Shown: piece after piece, positions 5,535 through 5,621 of the stretch
How positions within the stretch are numbered: the stretch's first letter is position 1
How the letters are laid out: each line of letters starts with the position of its first letter
NCBI GenBank assembly: GCA_902795555.1
Contig: CADBLV010000410.1
Coordinates: 1 to 5,621, forward strand
Direction of reading: 5' to 3'
Origin: an uncultured Eubacteriales bacterium
GTDB lineage: Bacteria > Bacillota_A > Clostridia > Christensenellales > Aristaeellaceae
Length of the DNA stretch: 5,621 nt
Program-made: the position numbers and the translations under genes
Notes under the pieces: generated by a model
Told to the model about the DNA's origin: nothing
What the model saw: only the letters and a program-made list of their open reading frames with translations
Database searches by the model: none

Positions 5535-5621
5535 TTGAGGAAAGTGAAAGAACTCTCGTTGGACAGGCTGGTAGAGCTAATCGAGGACAACATACCAGAT
5601 CCAAGAAGACCGGGAGGAAAC
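5535..5621 (+). CDS. Unidentified protein, N-terminal 29 residues only (cut by the window edge)
   Basis: The frame opens at a TTG behind GAGGTGA and runs to the last base without a stop. The peptide, read with M at the start, is MRKVKELSLDRLVELI followed by EDNIPDPRRPGGN. I do not recognise a family. An amphipathic helix, then a proline-arginine-glycine turn, is reminiscent of the beginnings of some DDE transposases (for example IS5-like proteins, with L-x-P-x-x-R-x-GG). This is only a resemblance. In its favour, the preceding 100 bases are much lower in GC and the usual Firmicute neighbour cysS is missing at this place. An ordinary host gene transcribed away from mrnC is equally possible. 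An in-frame GTG at 5544 is an alternative start with poorer spacing. Confidence 0.5.
   Translation, partial: MRKVKELSLDRLVELIEDNIPDPRRPGGN

Overview
The window looks like chromosomal DNA from a moderately GC-rich Firmicute, most likely of the class Clostridia. The evidence is a clear sporulation-type SigH, a Mini-ribonuclease III gene, a flavin-dependent thymidylate synthase beside an RlmB-type rRNA methyltransferase, a GlgC/GlgD pair, GGAGG-type ribosome binding sites, and several GTG/TTG starts. Nothing in the sequence identifies the genus.

Layout from left to right. Positions 1-1285 (minus strand) hold the first codons of glgD and all of glgC, a glycogen-synthesis operon transcribed leftward from a promoter at about 1334-1363. 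Positions 1286-1489 are a divergent promoter region. It also drives a rightward two-gene unit at 1490-2550: an ECF-type sigma factor overlapping by one base (TAATG) with a single-pass membrane protein that is probably its anti-sigma partner. This unit converges on a leftward operon at 2577-5282, transcribed as mrnC, thyX, rlmB, sigH, with overlaps or very short gaps between the genes. Positions 5283-5534 carry no confident gene. A plausible mrnC promoter lies there, and base composition falls to about 40 percent GC in its right part. From 5535 to the right edge a rightward reading frame of unknown function begins with a TTG start behind a good ribosome binding site.

How the genes relate. GlgC makes ADP-glucose for glycogen, and GlgD is its usual non-catalytic partner in Firmicutes. 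The mrnC-thyX-rlmB-sigH block is a shortened version of the familiar Firmicute cluster cysS-mrnC-(thyX)-rlmB-yacP-sigH. It couples rRNA maturation (MrnC, RlmB) and dTMP synthesis (ThyX) to the stationary-phase sigma factor SigH. Here yacP is absent and cysS is not in its expected place.

The least explained elements are three: the ECF sigma/membrane protein pair, which has no visible zinc anti-sigma motif and has an extracytoplasmic domain of unknown ligand; the hairpin predicted at the very 5' end of its mRNA; and the synteny break at the right edge. I found no evidence of CRISPR, tRNA, rRNA, a riboswitch, or a complete mobile element.
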